From the NCBI GenBank assembly GCA_963678705.1, contig OY783208.1, positions 14,009,782-14,073,781 on the forward strand: 64,000 nt of DNA, written 5' to 3'. Below are positions 37,101 to 41,877 of this stretch, one piece after another. Both the position numbers and the translations under genes were made by a program. Each line of letters starts with the position of its first letter. Position 1 is the first letter of the stretch. Below the pieces are notes generated by a model. It was not told where the DNA came from, searched no databases, and saw only the letters and a program-made list of their open reading frames with translations. This stretch comes from Panorpa germanica. Lineage: Eukaryota > Arthropoda > Insecta > Mecoptera > Panorpidae.

Positions 37101-38674
37101 CCCCTCTAACTAACCATTGTATGCACGGCAAATGATAGGCGCGGCAGATGATTGTTAAAAAAAATGGTTGATAGTCGTAGCATACTCAGTTTGTATGGAG
37201 TCATTGATAAAATTCAGGAAATGTTGTATTAACTAGTTGTTAATAGCATTGAGAATTATAATCAGTTAAACTATATTGCTAGTTGTAATATTAGTTATTG
37301 TTTAGACGTAAATAGTGTAGTTTGTGCATAAAAGTATAATGTTAAATGTTAGGGTTGTGTTTATCATTATAAAACGTTGCGAATGAAAACTATGTACTAT
37401 TTATACTACGCAATACTTTGTGATATGCAACCATTGTAATAAGGTCTTCAAAGCTAAGCATTGCATATGATCAAGTGATTATATTATTGTGAACTATTTT
37501 TGATATATTAACATTTTTGTAATATAATTGTTTTTCTTTGAGAAATAATTAAATGAAATACTATTAAACAAAAGTTATGTGTTAACTATTCTTTAATAAA
37601 ATATATTGTAAAAGGGGGCTCAACTTAGGATTTAAATAACATCAAAATTGCTAAAAACCACAGCTGGTAATCTAGCTAACACCTACTAAGGTGTAGTTAG
37701 ACCCACACTTGGAGACGTCAACCGGGATAAGTTTATTTTCAACCCACATAAATATACTTTTGGGTTGTGTTGCGTTATTTAAATCTTATAAATATTCTTT
37801 TTTACAGATTCAGACCGTCAGCCTACTCTTCCAAGCCGACTTCATCTCCACCTCTGTTTTATTTTCATTTGTCCTTTTCATACTTTTAAGCTCAGCTTTC
37901 CTAATTCGTCAAATAACAAACCTATACAACGAAAGATTTATAAAATTCGTAAGTCAAATTTGGAATATTATTGACGTCATCATCATCTTCCTAAGTATCA
38001 GCAATATCATTATGTTTATCCAACGAAGCCTTTACGTGGTCTCTCTATTGGAAATTCTGGATGCATCAGACAACAACGAATTCGTTAGTTTTGTTCTCGC
38101 AGCGAACTGGGAAGAATCCATCAATATCTTAGGAGCTATTCTAGTTGCCTTGGCTACAATAAGACTTTGGAAGGTGCTCAGATTTGCTGTCATGTTTAAA
38201 ATGATGGAATCAACTCTGATAAATGCGTTTCAAACTCTTCTGATTATCTTCTTGGTACTCTTTATAAATTTAGCTGCGTTTTCATCGTTAATGTCCATCA
38301 TGTTCTGTTCAACCGTTGATGCTTTCCGAGATGGACGGAAAAGCATTACTTCAACAATTTCTTTGTGTTTTGGTTTTGCTGAAGATTTTGATTATGATGT
38401 TTTTCTAATGGGTGGTAAAGTTTTAGGGGTTTTTATATTTACTTTATTGTTATTTATTATGAATATTATGATGATCAATATTGTAATATCGGTCATTTGT
38501 TTGTATTTCGATCAAATTCGACTAAATGTCTATTCCTACGAAGTAGAAAAATACACGTTGCTTCACTATTTAAGAGATGAGTTTACCTACTATTGGAAAA
38601 CTTTCGATGAATGGCGACACAGACGAGAATTTGAAAAATCTACTTTTACTAATAATACTGACGAATGTGAATAA
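1..38674 (+). CDS. Polycystin-1-like membrane protein, 3' part of gene (9 exons)
   Basis: Polycystin-1-family proteins are multi-pass membrane proteins that work with TRPP channels in mechanosensation or chemosensation, often at cilia or the plasma membrane. I join 1-115, 777-953, 6193-6376, 15160-15306, 19527-19738, 20623-20816, 30943-31101, 31260-31486 and 37808-38674. All junctions are GT-AG, the phases match, and the frame stays open for about 759 residues to a TAA. In order are membrane segments around [12 protein letters not shown] and [15 protein letters not shown], a [15 protein letters not shown] segment typical of the PKD1 branch, an S1 helix, the extracellular polycystin/TOP domain ([35 protein letters not shown]), then S2 to S6 with a pore region near [10 protein letters not shown]. 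The LPWW and FQPLK-like segments point to PKD1/LOV-1-like rather than PKD2. The 5' end (GPS, PLAT and other domains) lies upstream of the window. Family call is strong; function is inferred. Confidence 0.9.
213..450 (+). repeat. MITE-W, partial copy
   Basis: This matches the left half of the complete copy at 42.0-42.57 kb: a TCGATTTTTCAATTG start region, GTGTATTGGCG, then ATGTCGGCCATATTTATG. The right half and right end are not seen. Confidence 0.6.
451..776. other. Intron sequence with nothing recognised
   Basis: AT-rich intron between exons a and b of the polycystin-1-like gene; no repeat ends or coding signal seen. Confidence 0.5.
777..953 (+). CDS. Polycystin-1-like exon b
   Basis: The acceptor is AATTCAG before 777 and the donor GTAAGA follows 953. 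It encodes a cytosolic linker followed by [13 protein letters not shown], the PWW signature that precedes a membrane helix in PKD1-type proteins. It enters with one base and leaves with two bases of a codon, both matching the neighbouring exons. Confidence 0.88.
1060..1415 (-). mobile_element. LINE 3'-end relic (same family as 32.6 kb)
   Basis: Read on the minus strand it is purine-rich and keeps stretches that match the LINE at 32.6-33.9 kb: a segment like GGAATGGCGACAGAAGAGG and one like AAGAGGTGGATGGAGTTAAG. No usable reading frame remains. The 121-residue open frame on the same strand at 1354-1719 is not LINE protein. Confidence 0.4.
2154..2651. repeat. Foldback element with about 190-bp inverted arms
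   Basis: The two arms (about 2154-2350 and 2455-2651) are imperfect reverse complements: both start CCGGTCAA at the outside and both contain the reverse-complementary pair AAAACGGTAAGTTTTATC / GATAAAACTTACCGTTTT. The short spacer has no coding potential. It sits in intron 2 of the polycystin-1-like gene. It is a non-autonomous DNA element by structure; the superfamily is not clear. Confidence 0.75.
2652..3590. other. Intron sequence with nothing recognised
   Basis: AT-rich intron sequence. A 73-codon open frame at 3217-3438 has no recognisable motif and no splice context, and I do not call it a gene. Confidence 0.5.
3596..3665 (-). repeat. LTR-X fragment, inverted
   Basis: Reverse complement of the GAAGCTTGTCGAT...CCTGAGCGTCGCGCGG block that occurs in the LTR-X copies at 4.8, 15.7, 15.85 and 32.4 kb. 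A short fossil fragment. Confidence 0.5.
3900..5880 (+). mobile_element. Errantivirus-like Ty3/Gypsy fossil, decayed
   Basis: Parts recognised on the plus strand, in order: the end of an integrase (residues like [12 protein letters not shown], then a GDFVYVEN stretch), an envelope-like fragment (about 5.17-5.52 kb, with [13 protein letters not shown]), and an LTR-like stretch with a purine-rich tract in front (about 5.53-5.88 kb). An LTR-X copy is nested inside. It is old and broken, with many breaks and most of the element missing. The integrase call is fair; the envelope-like call rests on a few motifs. Confidence 0.5.
4455..4995 (+). repeat. LTR-X copy (putative solo LTR fossil), nested
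   Basis: Shares with the 15.45-kb copy the start CATTACGCGGATTTATTCC, the CGTCTCTTGCTGATTCACTC stretch, the GAAGCTTGTCGAT block and the end GGTTACATTTATGATAGGC. It lies inside the errantivirus-like fossil. Broken and old. Confidence 0.5.
5896..6064 (+). repeat. MITE-W, short complete-ended copy
   Basis: Both ends are present: AATGGGCTTGTGTCCT on the left and AGGACACAAGCCCATT on the right, a terminal inverted repeat of about 16 bp. The interior is shorter than in the 42.0-kb copy. It ends about 130 bp before exon c of the polycystin-1-like gene. Confidence 0.75.
6193..6376 (+). CDS. Polycystin-1-like exon c (two membrane segments)
   Basis: The acceptor is TTTTTCAG and the donor GTATCT follows 6376. 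It encodes [19 protein letters not shown] and a second helix ending [19 protein letters not shown], closely following the PKD1-family pattern of a helix then a QPLK-like stretch. It ends on a codon boundary. Confidence 0.9.
6395..6545 (+). repeat. Relic related to the left end of the 44.4-kb TIR element
   Basis: AAAACTACTGCA followed by ATGTT...ATGC and GGTTAAAGT match, with gaps, the sequence just inside the left end of the element at 44369-46378. No clear boundaries. Confidence 0.35.
6672..7401 (-). mobile_element. Mariner transposon, transposase broken
   Basis: Minus-strand transposase of the Tc1/mariner superfamily, which cuts and pastes at TA. The N-terminal helix-turn-helix part (7164-6826: [35 protein letters not shown]) runs in another frame from the catalytic part ([15 protein letters not shown], 6901-6704), so there is a frameshift between them. 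A stop codon replaces Gln in [12 protein letters not shown], and the protein ends soon after that. Most of the DDD catalytic domain is missing. The right end keeps the inverted repeat CGAGGTCTGTTCAAAAAATA (read on minus) next to TA; the left end is lost. In intron 3 of the polycystin-1-like gene. Confidence 0.85.
7402..8005. other. Intron sequence with nothing recognised
   Basis: AT-rich intron between the mariner copy and a MITE-W copy. No coding signal or repeat ends seen. Confidence 0.5.
8006..9150 (+). repeat. MITE-W copy split by MITE-V
   Basis: The left part (8006-8315) starts AAATGGGCTTGTGT and follows the W family through ATGTCGGCCATATTTATGAC. The right part (about 9020-9150) has ATTGTTAATATCTTC and the CCCACTTTATCAATAT stretch. 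Between them sits MITE-V (8320-9010), giving a clear insertion order: W first, V later. Confidence 0.7.
8320..9010 (+). mobile_element. MITE-V, piggyBac-like non-autonomous element
   Basis: The 691-bp element is flanked by TTAA on both sides (8316-8319 and 9011-9014). It starts GGAGGTATAGAACG and ends ...GGTACCTCCTGTACCTCC, so the termini are inverted. TTAA targets are the mark of piggyBac-superfamily transposition. A second copy lies at 51148-51889. No coding capacity. Confidence 0.7.
9221..9741 (+). repeat. 5' LTR of Bel-Pao element
   Basis: Direct repeat of 13922-14442. It contains AATAAA-type signals and is preceded by GAATA, half of the target duplication. Confidence 0.92.
13922..14442 (+). 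repeat. 3' LTR of Bel-Pao element
   Basis: Direct repeat of 9221-9741, same length and, by eye, same sequence. Followed by GAATA, the other half of the target duplication. Confidence 0.92.
14443..15159. other. Intron sequence with nothing recognised
   Basis: AT-rich sequence between the Bel-Pao element and exon d. A 118-codon open frame starting at 14954 merely reads through exon d in another frame. Confidence 0.5.
15160..15306 (+). CDS. Polycystin-1-like exon d (cytosolic linker)
   Basis: The acceptor TTTTTTTCAG precedes 15160 and the donor GTAAGT follows 15306. Exactly 49 codons ([17 protein letters not shown]... to SEDDID), charged and hydrophilic, phase 0 on both sides. It fits the intracellular loop before S1 of the channel module. 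Confidence 0.85.
15452..16358 (+). repeat. LTR-X copy (putative solo LTR fossil)
   Basis: Starts with a hairpin-capable AATCCGCG...CGCGGATT and contains two GAAGCTTGTCGA...GTCGCGCGG blocks and a long (AT)n tract. It ends with AATTTAATTGACAATAGCC and a GGTTACATTTGTGAC end similar to the 36.7-kb copy. The LTR assignment is inferred from the nested copies and from the end sequence; no coding part is attached here. A fossil. Confidence 0.45.
16107..16162. repeat. (AT)n microsatellite
   Basis: Uninterrupted AT dinucleotide tract of about 56 bp inside the LTR-X copy. The other full-length X copy has Helitrons at the matching place. Confidence 0.95.
16366..16854. other. Intron sequence with nothing recognised
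   Basis: Sits between LTR-X and LTR-Y copies. It does not match the sequence between the second X/Y pair (36.75-36.95 kb). Confidence 0.45.
16855..17651 (+). repeat. LTR-Y copy (LTR-like dispersed repeat)
   Basis: 797 bp, starting TGTGGGATATAATTTAGG and ending AACCCACA, flanked by TAAA and TATA. A second copy at 36960-37748 has the same ends and a perfect TAAA duplication. The TG...CA ends and 4-bp duplication suggest a solo LTR. A GGGGGCTCAACTCAGGATT stretch near the right end recalls a primer-binding site, so the true LTR border is uncertain. Fossil; family unknown. Confidence 0.5.
17652..18415. other. Intron sequence with nothing recognised
   Basis: No coding signal. Contains an unplaced moderately GC-richer stretch at about 17.76-17.92 kb. 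Confidence 0.45.
18416..19046 (-). mobile_element. Mariner transposon, internally deleted
   Basis: 631 bp, flanked by TA on both sides. Terminal repeats are CTGTCTGTTCAAAAAATAAG on the left and GAGGTCTGTTCAAAGAATAA (read on minus) on the right. The minus-strand frame 18811-18470 keeps only the N-terminal DNA-binding part ([55 protein letters not shown]) and then runs to the left terminal repeat. The catalytic domain is deleted, so the copy cannot move by itself. Same family as 6672-7401. Confidence 0.88.
19071..19140. repeat. (TA)n microsatellite
   Basis: Uninterrupted TA tract of about 70 bp just outside the right end of the mariner copy. Confidence 0.95.
19527..19738 (+). CDS. Polycystin-1-like exon e (S1 helix)
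   Basis: The acceptor TTTCTTTCAG precedes 19527 and the donor GTAAGT follows 19738. It encodes a basic lead-in ([12 protein letters not shown]) and a helix ([17 protein letters not shown]) that matches S1 of polycystins, then the start of the extracellular domain. It leaves two bases of a Thr codon. Confidence 0.88.
20040..20410 (+). mobile_element. Relic of an IS630/Tc1/mariner-type transposase
   Basis: Broken frames give residues such as [24 protein letters not shown] followed, after a stop, by HLHKRQFV and further on [18 protein letters not shown]. The first part matches the helix-turn-helix tail of IS630-like transposases ([20 protein letters not shown] type). Several stops and shifts; no terminal repeats found. 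It lies in intron 5 of the polycystin-1-like gene. Confidence 0.5.
20623..20816 (+). CDS. Polycystin-1-like exon f (start of TOP domain)
   Basis: The acceptor ATTTCAG precedes 20623 and the donor GTACAA follows 20816. It encodes the TOP-domain hallmark stretch [18 protein letters not shown] Hel-B Helitron begins only 6 bp after the exon, so the intron side of this donor is nearly all transposon sequence. Confidence 0.88.
20823..21624 (+). mobile_element. Hel-B Helitron, non-autonomous, copy 1
   Basis: Begins TCCTATATTATAATGTTCC just after an A and ends with the hairpin GTCGCATTGCGACGGGGG followed by CTCAAGT, a changed form of the CTAGT Helitron 3' end seen in other copies. There is no coding capacity. 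It starts 6 bp inside the intron after exon f. A second copy follows head to tail with no gap. Confidence 0.7.
22311..23045 (+). repeat. Left arm of long inverted repeat
   Basis: Reverse complement of 24597-25345. Outer tip TAGACCAGGGTAG; inner end near GTTCCATGTTAGATTAATAA. A small indel near the outer tip is the main difference seen. Confidence 0.9.
23215..24417 (-). CDS. PIN/FEN-like nuclease-domain protein with CXC cysteine cluster
   Basis: The open frame from 24378 (a TTG codon) to 23215 is 387 residues. It stays open upstream to a plausible acceptor (TGTAG before 24417), so the real protein probably has an upstream exon and the start is unknown. Residues 69-104 ([10 protein letters not shown], then [12 protein letters not shown]) and 139-154 ([16 protein letters not shown]) form the acidic pattern of PIN/FEN1-like nuclease folds. 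Residues about 286-320 ([23 protein letters not shown]) are a CXC/tesmin-like zinc-binding cluster. The tail is acidic with a basic end. Proteins with GCDTTS plus this CXC cluster occur in many copies in several animal genomes, as I recall. Here the gene lies between long inverted repeats, so it is probably the element's own gene. Transposition role is inferred; nuclease activity is a guess from motifs. Confidence 0.65.
   Translation of the reverse strand, partial: PIKRYFIEKWGRGLEGLRLSTKKGERSRRKTSDNIPEFNYQNHTRIPLLQEIFLSNDKNQDKIIKSLMQVLQSKGFSCKQAKEDADADIIKTSIEIAKDTNKTVIVVGQDIDLLVLLNQLSSNNHKIYFLKPGSGDSFKCESVKNIVAFLHCFSGCDTTSGFAGKGKKTIVNSLLDNQNLSNLANIFFKKDVNEEDIKKNGLKLIKSIYKCKKGNISLNQLRFQKYQLAKIKSSFILANLPPTEGAAEQHCYRAYYQLQTCLGNELTATDWGWKQHQHGIMPKFTEMELIPEKLLKTICCSCETGCNSLKCGCRKHGLKCTNLCSNCDGSEQCANVEKKIYEEVNDSDEIADEEPMQTENNVGDEDGDGLEDVEDLLESERPVESNDQEIPSKRQKLMNK
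24597..25345 (-). repeat. Right arm of long inverted repeat
   Basis: Reverse complement of 22311-23045. Outer tip reads CTACCCTGGTCTA on the plus strand. Confidence 0.9.
25560..25615 (+). repeat. MITE-W-like fragment
   Basis: AAAATGGGATTGTGTCCTATG followed by TTTCTATAAAACTGTTCTA recalls the two ends of MITE-W placed next to each other. Short and of low weight. Confidence 0.3.
25953..27741 (+). repeat. Inner tandem unit 1
   Basis: Begins GGAGTGAGAGGTATAGGGGG and includes CTTAGTAGCGGCGT, TTAATGGGGAGACTAATATT and GAGCGATGATGCTCAGGTGGG. The same landmarks recur in the same order in unit 2. Confidence 0.75.
27745..29180 (+). repeat. Inner tandem unit 2
   Basis: Repeats the landmarks of unit 1 in order (GGAGTGAGAGGTATAGGGGG, TTAATGGGGAGACTAATATT, GAGCGATGATGCTCAG, ACACAGAGAGGAGGAAACG). 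It is shorter than unit 1 and diverged from it by many single-base and short gap differences. Confidence 0.75.
29211..29409. other. Intron sequence with nothing recognised
   Basis: AT-rich spacer between the large Helitron and the minisatellite. Confidence 0.5.
29410..30720. repeat. Minisatellite, 40/41-bp monomers in 81-bp dimers
   Basis: Two monomer types alternate: type A (CACTTACATTTATTGTC, then GAACAATTATTTTGTCG) and type B (TTACTTACTTTTTTCTACAA, then TTGGAACAAGTATTTTGTTG). The dimer period is 81 bp in the central part. Because 81 is a multiple of three, frames stay open across several dimers and give spurious 60-117-codon frames. The edges of the array are degenerate. It lies in intron 6 of the polycystin-1-like gene, ending about 220 bp before exon g. 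Confidence 0.92.
30943..31101 (+). CDS. Polycystin-1-like exon g (TOP domain)
   Basis: I choose the acceptor AATATAG before 30943. It gives the join ...[16 protein letters not shown] with correct phase, and the residues then fit the family pattern of a Cys followed by an aromatic-rich stretch and GPKW. An alternative acceptor at 30888 is also in phase but adds about 18 unusual residues. The donor GTAAAA follows 31101. Confidence 0.8.
   Translation, partial: DVIEASPFLIWTCHHMVLNGKNLRILNGWKCMIESTTHGFTGMHGTVLRFPY
31260..31486 (+). CDS. Polycystin-1-like exon h (TOP domain end)
   Basis: The acceptor TTGTAG precedes 31260 and the donor GTAAAA follows 31486. It carries [11 protein letters not shown] and [18 protein letters not shown], two of the best-conserved stretches of the polycystin extracellular domain. 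The upstream intron is only 158 bp. Confidence 0.9.
31487..32085. other. Intron sequence with nothing recognised
   Basis: AT-rich intron start. Includes CAGGGTGCGGCAGCATTACT at about 31.62 kb, which looks like a MITE tip, but no partner end was found. Confidence 0.45.
32575..33896 (+). mobile_element. 5'-truncated LINE, reverse transcriptase C-terminal half
   Basis: Non-LTR retrotransposons copy themselves by target-primed reverse transcription. The copy begins just before the YADDIVLLA catalytic motif of reverse transcriptase, so endonuclease and most of the RT are missing. It continues with [15 protein letters not shown] and [10 protein letters not shown], then in other frames (from 32980 and from 33314) to a Cys-rich end ([18 protein letters not shown]). 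At least two frameshifts. It ends in an A/T-rich tail (AAAATATATATAATATAATA). ATATGTGTGATTA before and ATATGTGTAATTA after are a target duplication with one difference. Strong purine bias on the coding strand. The clade is not certain. Confidence 0.8.
33982..34601 (+). mobile_element. Hel-A Helitron, non-autonomous, doubled 5' end
   Basis: Starts TCTACTATATAAAAATAAG after an A at 33982, and the same 5' terminus starts again at 34215, about 233 bp later. It ends with the hairpin GGCGAAACGCC then GGGTTTGCTAG followed by T, a standard Helitron 3' end. The interior equals the first few hundred bases of the longer copy at 34614-36556 joined to its 3' tip, so it is a deletion derivative. No coding capacity. 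Confidence 0.85.
34614..36556 (-). mobile_element. Hel-A Helitron with Rep/helicase N-terminal remnant
   Basis: Minus-strand element. The 5' terminus TCTACTATATAAAAATAAG lies at 36556 and is repeated at 36315; the 3' end (hairpin GGCGAAACGGAGTTCGCC, then CTAG) is at 34614. It carries coding remnants of the Helitron protein N-terminal region, but the Rep and helicase core are missing, so it is not autonomous. Its 3' end faces the 3' end of the 33982-34601 copy across a 12-bp TATATATATATA spacer. Confidence 0.88.
34835..35855 (-). pseudogene. Helitron protein N-terminal region, broken
   Basis: Two minus-strand frames: 35855-35262 ([21 protein letters not shown], then [19 protein letters not shown] and [12 protein letters not shown]) and 35188-34835 ([20 protein letters not shown], then [20 protein letters not shown]). 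These are the conserved zinc-finger and Helitron-like N domain of Helitron helicases, in order. The first frame ends where the second begins to match, near [14 protein letters not shown], so there is a frameshift there. The Rep catalytic His-x-His and Tyr motifs and the helicase are absent. Relationship is clear from the motifs. Confidence 0.85.
36960..37748 (+). repeat. LTR-Y copy 2, with TAAA duplication
   Basis: 789 bp, TGTGGGATATAATTTAAG to AACCCACA, flanked by TAAA (36956-36959 and 37749-37752). Aligns along its length with 16855-17651, differing mainly in a stretch around 37.1-37.2 kb. It ends 60 bp before the terminal exon of the polycystin-1-like gene. LTR-like fossil of unknown family. 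Confidence 0.55.
37808..38674 (+). CDS. Polycystin-1-like terminal exon i (S2-S6 channel domain)
   Basis: The acceptor TTTTTACAG precedes 37808. The exon is 288 codons plus TAA and encodes five hydrophobic helices: [20 protein letters not shown] (S2), the [15 protein letters not shown] helix (S3), [20 protein letters not shown] (S4), [20 protein letters not shown] (S5) and [20 protein letters not shown] (S6). A pore loop lies between S5 and S6. The tail is short and hydrophilic with no obvious coiled coil. An in-frame upstream ATG at 37709 lies in repeat LTR-Y and is not the start. Confidence 0.92.
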   Translation: MQTVSLLFQADFISTSVLFSFVLFILLSSAFLIRQITNLYNERFIKFVSQIWNIIDVIIIFLSISNIIMFIQRSLYVVSLLEILDASDNNEFVSFVLAANWEESINILGAILVALATIRLWKVLRFAVMFKMMESTLINAFQTLLIIFLVLFINLAAFSSLMSIMFCSTVDAFRDGRKSITSTISLCFGFAEDFDYDVFLMGGKVLGVFIFTLLLFIMNIMMINIVISVICLYFDQIRLNVYSYEVEKYTLLHYLRDEFTYYWKTFDEWRHRREFEKSTFTNNTDECE

Positions 38675-38695
38675 CAAATATTTTGTAAAATTTTT

Positions 38696-38701
38696 AATAA
38701 A
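38696..38701 (+). promoter_or_regulatory. Poly(A) signal AATAAA for polycystin-1-like gene
   Basis: AATAAA lies 22 bp after the TAA stop codon, on the same strand, and fits a short 3' UTR. Inferred from position only. Confidence 0.55.
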
Positions 38702-39890
38702 CTTAAATTCTATTGTAGTGTTGTTATTTTGAATGTTTGTAAATTCTATTTAGTAACTTAAAATTATTTGTTTTATTTATGTATTACATTTTTATTTATA
38801 AACTTTATTGTTACAAGAAAACATTAGGTTATACATAATATATGTTGTATATTTTATATATATGCTGTTGTGATGTAAAACCAACACTGTATATTATGTC
38901 TTTTTCATATTTAAACATTGCTGCATATACATAGTATAGTATGTACTGTCTTGTTTATTCATTTCATGTATATGCAATGTATATTTAATATACAGCAAGT
39001 ATGTACAGGATATTATTTTCACATTATGAAAATTTTCACCCGAGTACCTGCAAAATACGGATAATAGAATAATTTTAAAGTTCAAGGGGGAGAATGAAGA
39101 GAAATGAAGCAATTATTGGAGGTAGTAAGAGGTAAAGTATTTAGGAATTCGGGGCTGGCGAGGAAGATCCGATGCATTTTAAAAGTATGCATAAGGAGAA
39201 GGTAGAAAGTAGAACAAACATGAAGAACATGTTGTTAAAAGCGAGGAAAGAAAGAAAATGAATAATGGAAACAAGAAAAAGGCGACAAAGAAGAAGTAAG
39301 TAATATAGTAAAAACATATTAAGTGACGCATGCGAATTGAGGAAAAAGACGAATTACAGCGACAGAGTAAAATGTTTTTGGTGTTTAAGTTTAACATATT
39401 AATAAGTAAGAAAGAAATGAAATGCAATTGCATGAATGTTTCTGAAATGTAATTGATGATAGTTTTTATTTACTTAATATTTAATATTACATTCTAAGCT
39501 AAGGACTATAAAAATATTAAAGTACCGCAATGAAGAAGAAGGAGTTATTGAATTTGTGATATCACATCTAATCTAAAATTAAACTTAAAAAGATAATAAC
39601 ATTATCATCAGAGGCAAAAGAGGCCTAAGAAGATATTTTTTTTAATGTGTGACAAAGCCTGACAATAAGGTCAAGAGGGTTAAAAATCATGAAATTTGTG
39701 TGACGTAATTTATGGGTGACCTCTAAATATAAATATAACAATATATAAACGCAAAAGTGTAACGTGCTGTAGCTTTTCTTACCATAGTCAAAGTTACGAT
39801 AGTTCGGAGATAAGTCATACTTTTAAAAGTTCAGTAATATACAGTTACGACACATTAAAAAAGCATTGTCATTCTTATTACTATAATATA
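38702..39890. other. Intergenic sequence, nothing recognised
   Basis: 3' flank of the polycystin-1-like gene. Low-complexity AT-rich part to about 39.0 kb, then a purine-rich part (39.06-39.45 kb) that faintly recalls the LINE tail at 33.7 kb but not enough to call. Confidence 0.45.
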
Positions 39891-40530
39891 CAGGGTGTCC
39901 CAATATTCAACGATAAGCCGGCACCAGAAGGTGGTCCTGCTCATGACTACACAAGAAAAAAATTTAAAAATTAATTATCTCATTTTGTTTAGGAATTAGA
40001 AAAAAAAAATTTTTTTTTTTTCGAAAATTGAAACACCTCAAGATGTTTTTAACTACCATGACCACAATTTCTCAAATATTTCTGATTTTTTTTGTATCGG
40101 CAACCTAAATAGCACCGCTATTCATCACAACCATTAAAACTCCCAGAATGCTAGTAGTTTTTACAAAAAGATCAATCGAAATTATTTTTTTCCCTAAAAT
40201 ATTTAAAGATTTTTACTTTCTGTTCACTTTAACTTACCGTGGTGTAAAAAAAAAGTACGAACACTACTATGGCAAGTTCTTTTAAAAATTGGCGCAACTC
40301 ATTAGGATTTTAAAATAGTATAATACTCTAGGAAAACTAGCAATAAAAAAAAGTATGCATACTATTTCTAAACGAGAACCAGTTTTCATAAATTGTTGTT
40401 GTTGATAGTTATCACTTTTACAATACCCAAAAGAGGTGTTTTATAGTTTAATGAATCAAAACCAATGGTAATAATATACAATAATGAATATAACGTGGTC
40501 AATTTGCCATGCTTTTACTACTTGAATAGT
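39891..40530. repeat. Possible MITE relic with ACAGGGTGTCCC tip
   Basis: ACAGGGTGTCCCAATATTCAA at the left is a common tip of insect MITEs. I could not find the matching GGGACACCCTGT end before the next element, so boundaries and family are open. Confidence 0.3.
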
Positions 40531-40537
40531 TTCACAA

Positions 40538-41075
40538 TCTATACTAATATTATAAAGCGACAGAGTTTGTTTGTTTGAACGCGCTAATCTCCGAAACTAC
40601 TGGTTCGAATTGAATAATTCTTTTTGTGTTGGGTAGTCCAGTTATCGAGGAAGGCTATAGGCTATATAACATCACGCTACGACCAATAGGAGCAAAGATA
40701 TAGTGGTAAATGTGTAAAAAAGGGAGAAATTATTTCATCTTTGAAGCCTTCCGTTGCGTGCGCCGTGAAAACGGTTCAAGATACACAAAAAATATGTATT
40801 AAAGAATAATAGCTCTTTTAATGATCTAAAAAACAGTTCGCGATAGTATATGTCTATCTTTTAAGATTAACTCACAAAAACCGTTTTTATGGTATTTCAA
40901 CAAAAAACTTTAAAGATTACAATGATAAATAACTTCGAAACAAAACCAACTCGCTCTCTGCGGTGGCCGGCGCGGCGGGAGAGAGGCGGTGCTTGCGGGC
41001 AAGCCGGGAGGGGGGTGTAGCTCAACGAGATACCGCGCGGTCAGCTCCTTACTGAACGGTTGAATGCAGCGCTAA
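40538..41075 (+). mobile_element. Helitron-like 5' end and GC-rich body
   Basis: Starts TCTATACTAATATTATAAAG after an A, followed by TTTGTTTGTTTGAACGCGC and GAGGAAGGCTATAGGCTATA. I recall this as a Helitron family widespread in moths. The 3' terminus is not found; sequence becomes GC-rich (CGGTGGCCGGCGCGGCGGG) at about 40.97 kb and stops matching anything I know. No coding capacity. Confidence 0.55.
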
Positions 41076-41231
41076 TTTGTTTTTATGCGATATAATTATC
41101 ATCGTAATATTACTTTTTAAACACAGTTTCATTTTGTAGTTGTTTTCTATATATTAGGTACTTTATTTGTTTTAGGATAGTATTTAGTTACACAATAATA
41201 ACACTTTTTTGTTTTCATGTAGATTATCTTA

Positions 41232-41585
41232 TCTTAATATATATAAATTACGTGTCACTGTGTTGTCCGCTATGGACTCCTAAACTACTTAACCGATTTT
41301 AATGAAATTTGTACACCGTGTGCAGTTTGACCCAATTTGAAAGATAGGATAGCTTACATCTCAATTTATTTATCTTATTGCTAATTATTTGTCTATTAAT
41401 TATCTGTATATGACATATGACATCGGGCGACGATGATGGCGACATCTGTTGACTAGATTGAGTAAATATTCTGTTGAGTAAATCGAAATCTGTTGACTAG
41501 ATTGAGTAAATATTTAATAGATGGCGCTGTGTAATGTAATATGACAAAAACGTTAGGCACAGCAACGCGTGGCCGGGACAGCTAG
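41232..41585 (+). mobile_element. Short non-autonomous Helitron
   Basis: Starts TCTTAATATATATAAATTAC and ends GGCCGGGACAGCTAG followed by T. Contains CGTGTCACTGTG, GGACTCCTAAACTACTTAAC and CACCGTGTGCAGTTTG, an insect Helitron pattern. 354 bp and no coding capacity. It lies about 170 bp before the start codon of the thioredoxin-like gene. Confidence 0.75.
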
Positions 41586-41753
41586 TATATTATATATTTT
41601 GACAGTTGGGAGGATTAAACGAAAGCGCTCTTTAATCAAATAGCATTATCTAGTATACCAGAAATGACAAATTAAATATGAAAATAGGAAATTAAAATGT
41701 AGACATTTAAACAAAATGTAATAATTATTTTTCAATGTTGAGAATTGCACAAA

Positions 41754-41877
41754 ATGGTGATTGAAATAAAATTAAACTGTTGCCAGGAATTTTACAAACT
41801 GATAGAGAATTATGACTCTGAAGGTTGGCCTGTCTTCATCTTATTTACAGGACCCTGGTGCCCTTGGTGCATGAAGG
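41754..41877 (+). CDS. TXNDC17-like exon 1
   Basis: ATG to a GTTAGT donor. Encodes the first strand and the WCPWC redox site. Leaves one base of an Ala codon. Confidence 0.78.

Noticed and set aside
37709-37807. ATG at 37709 as start of a short polycystin isoform
   Set aside because: The first 33 codons lie in LTR-Y and intron; exon i is joined in phase to exon h by a good acceptor.
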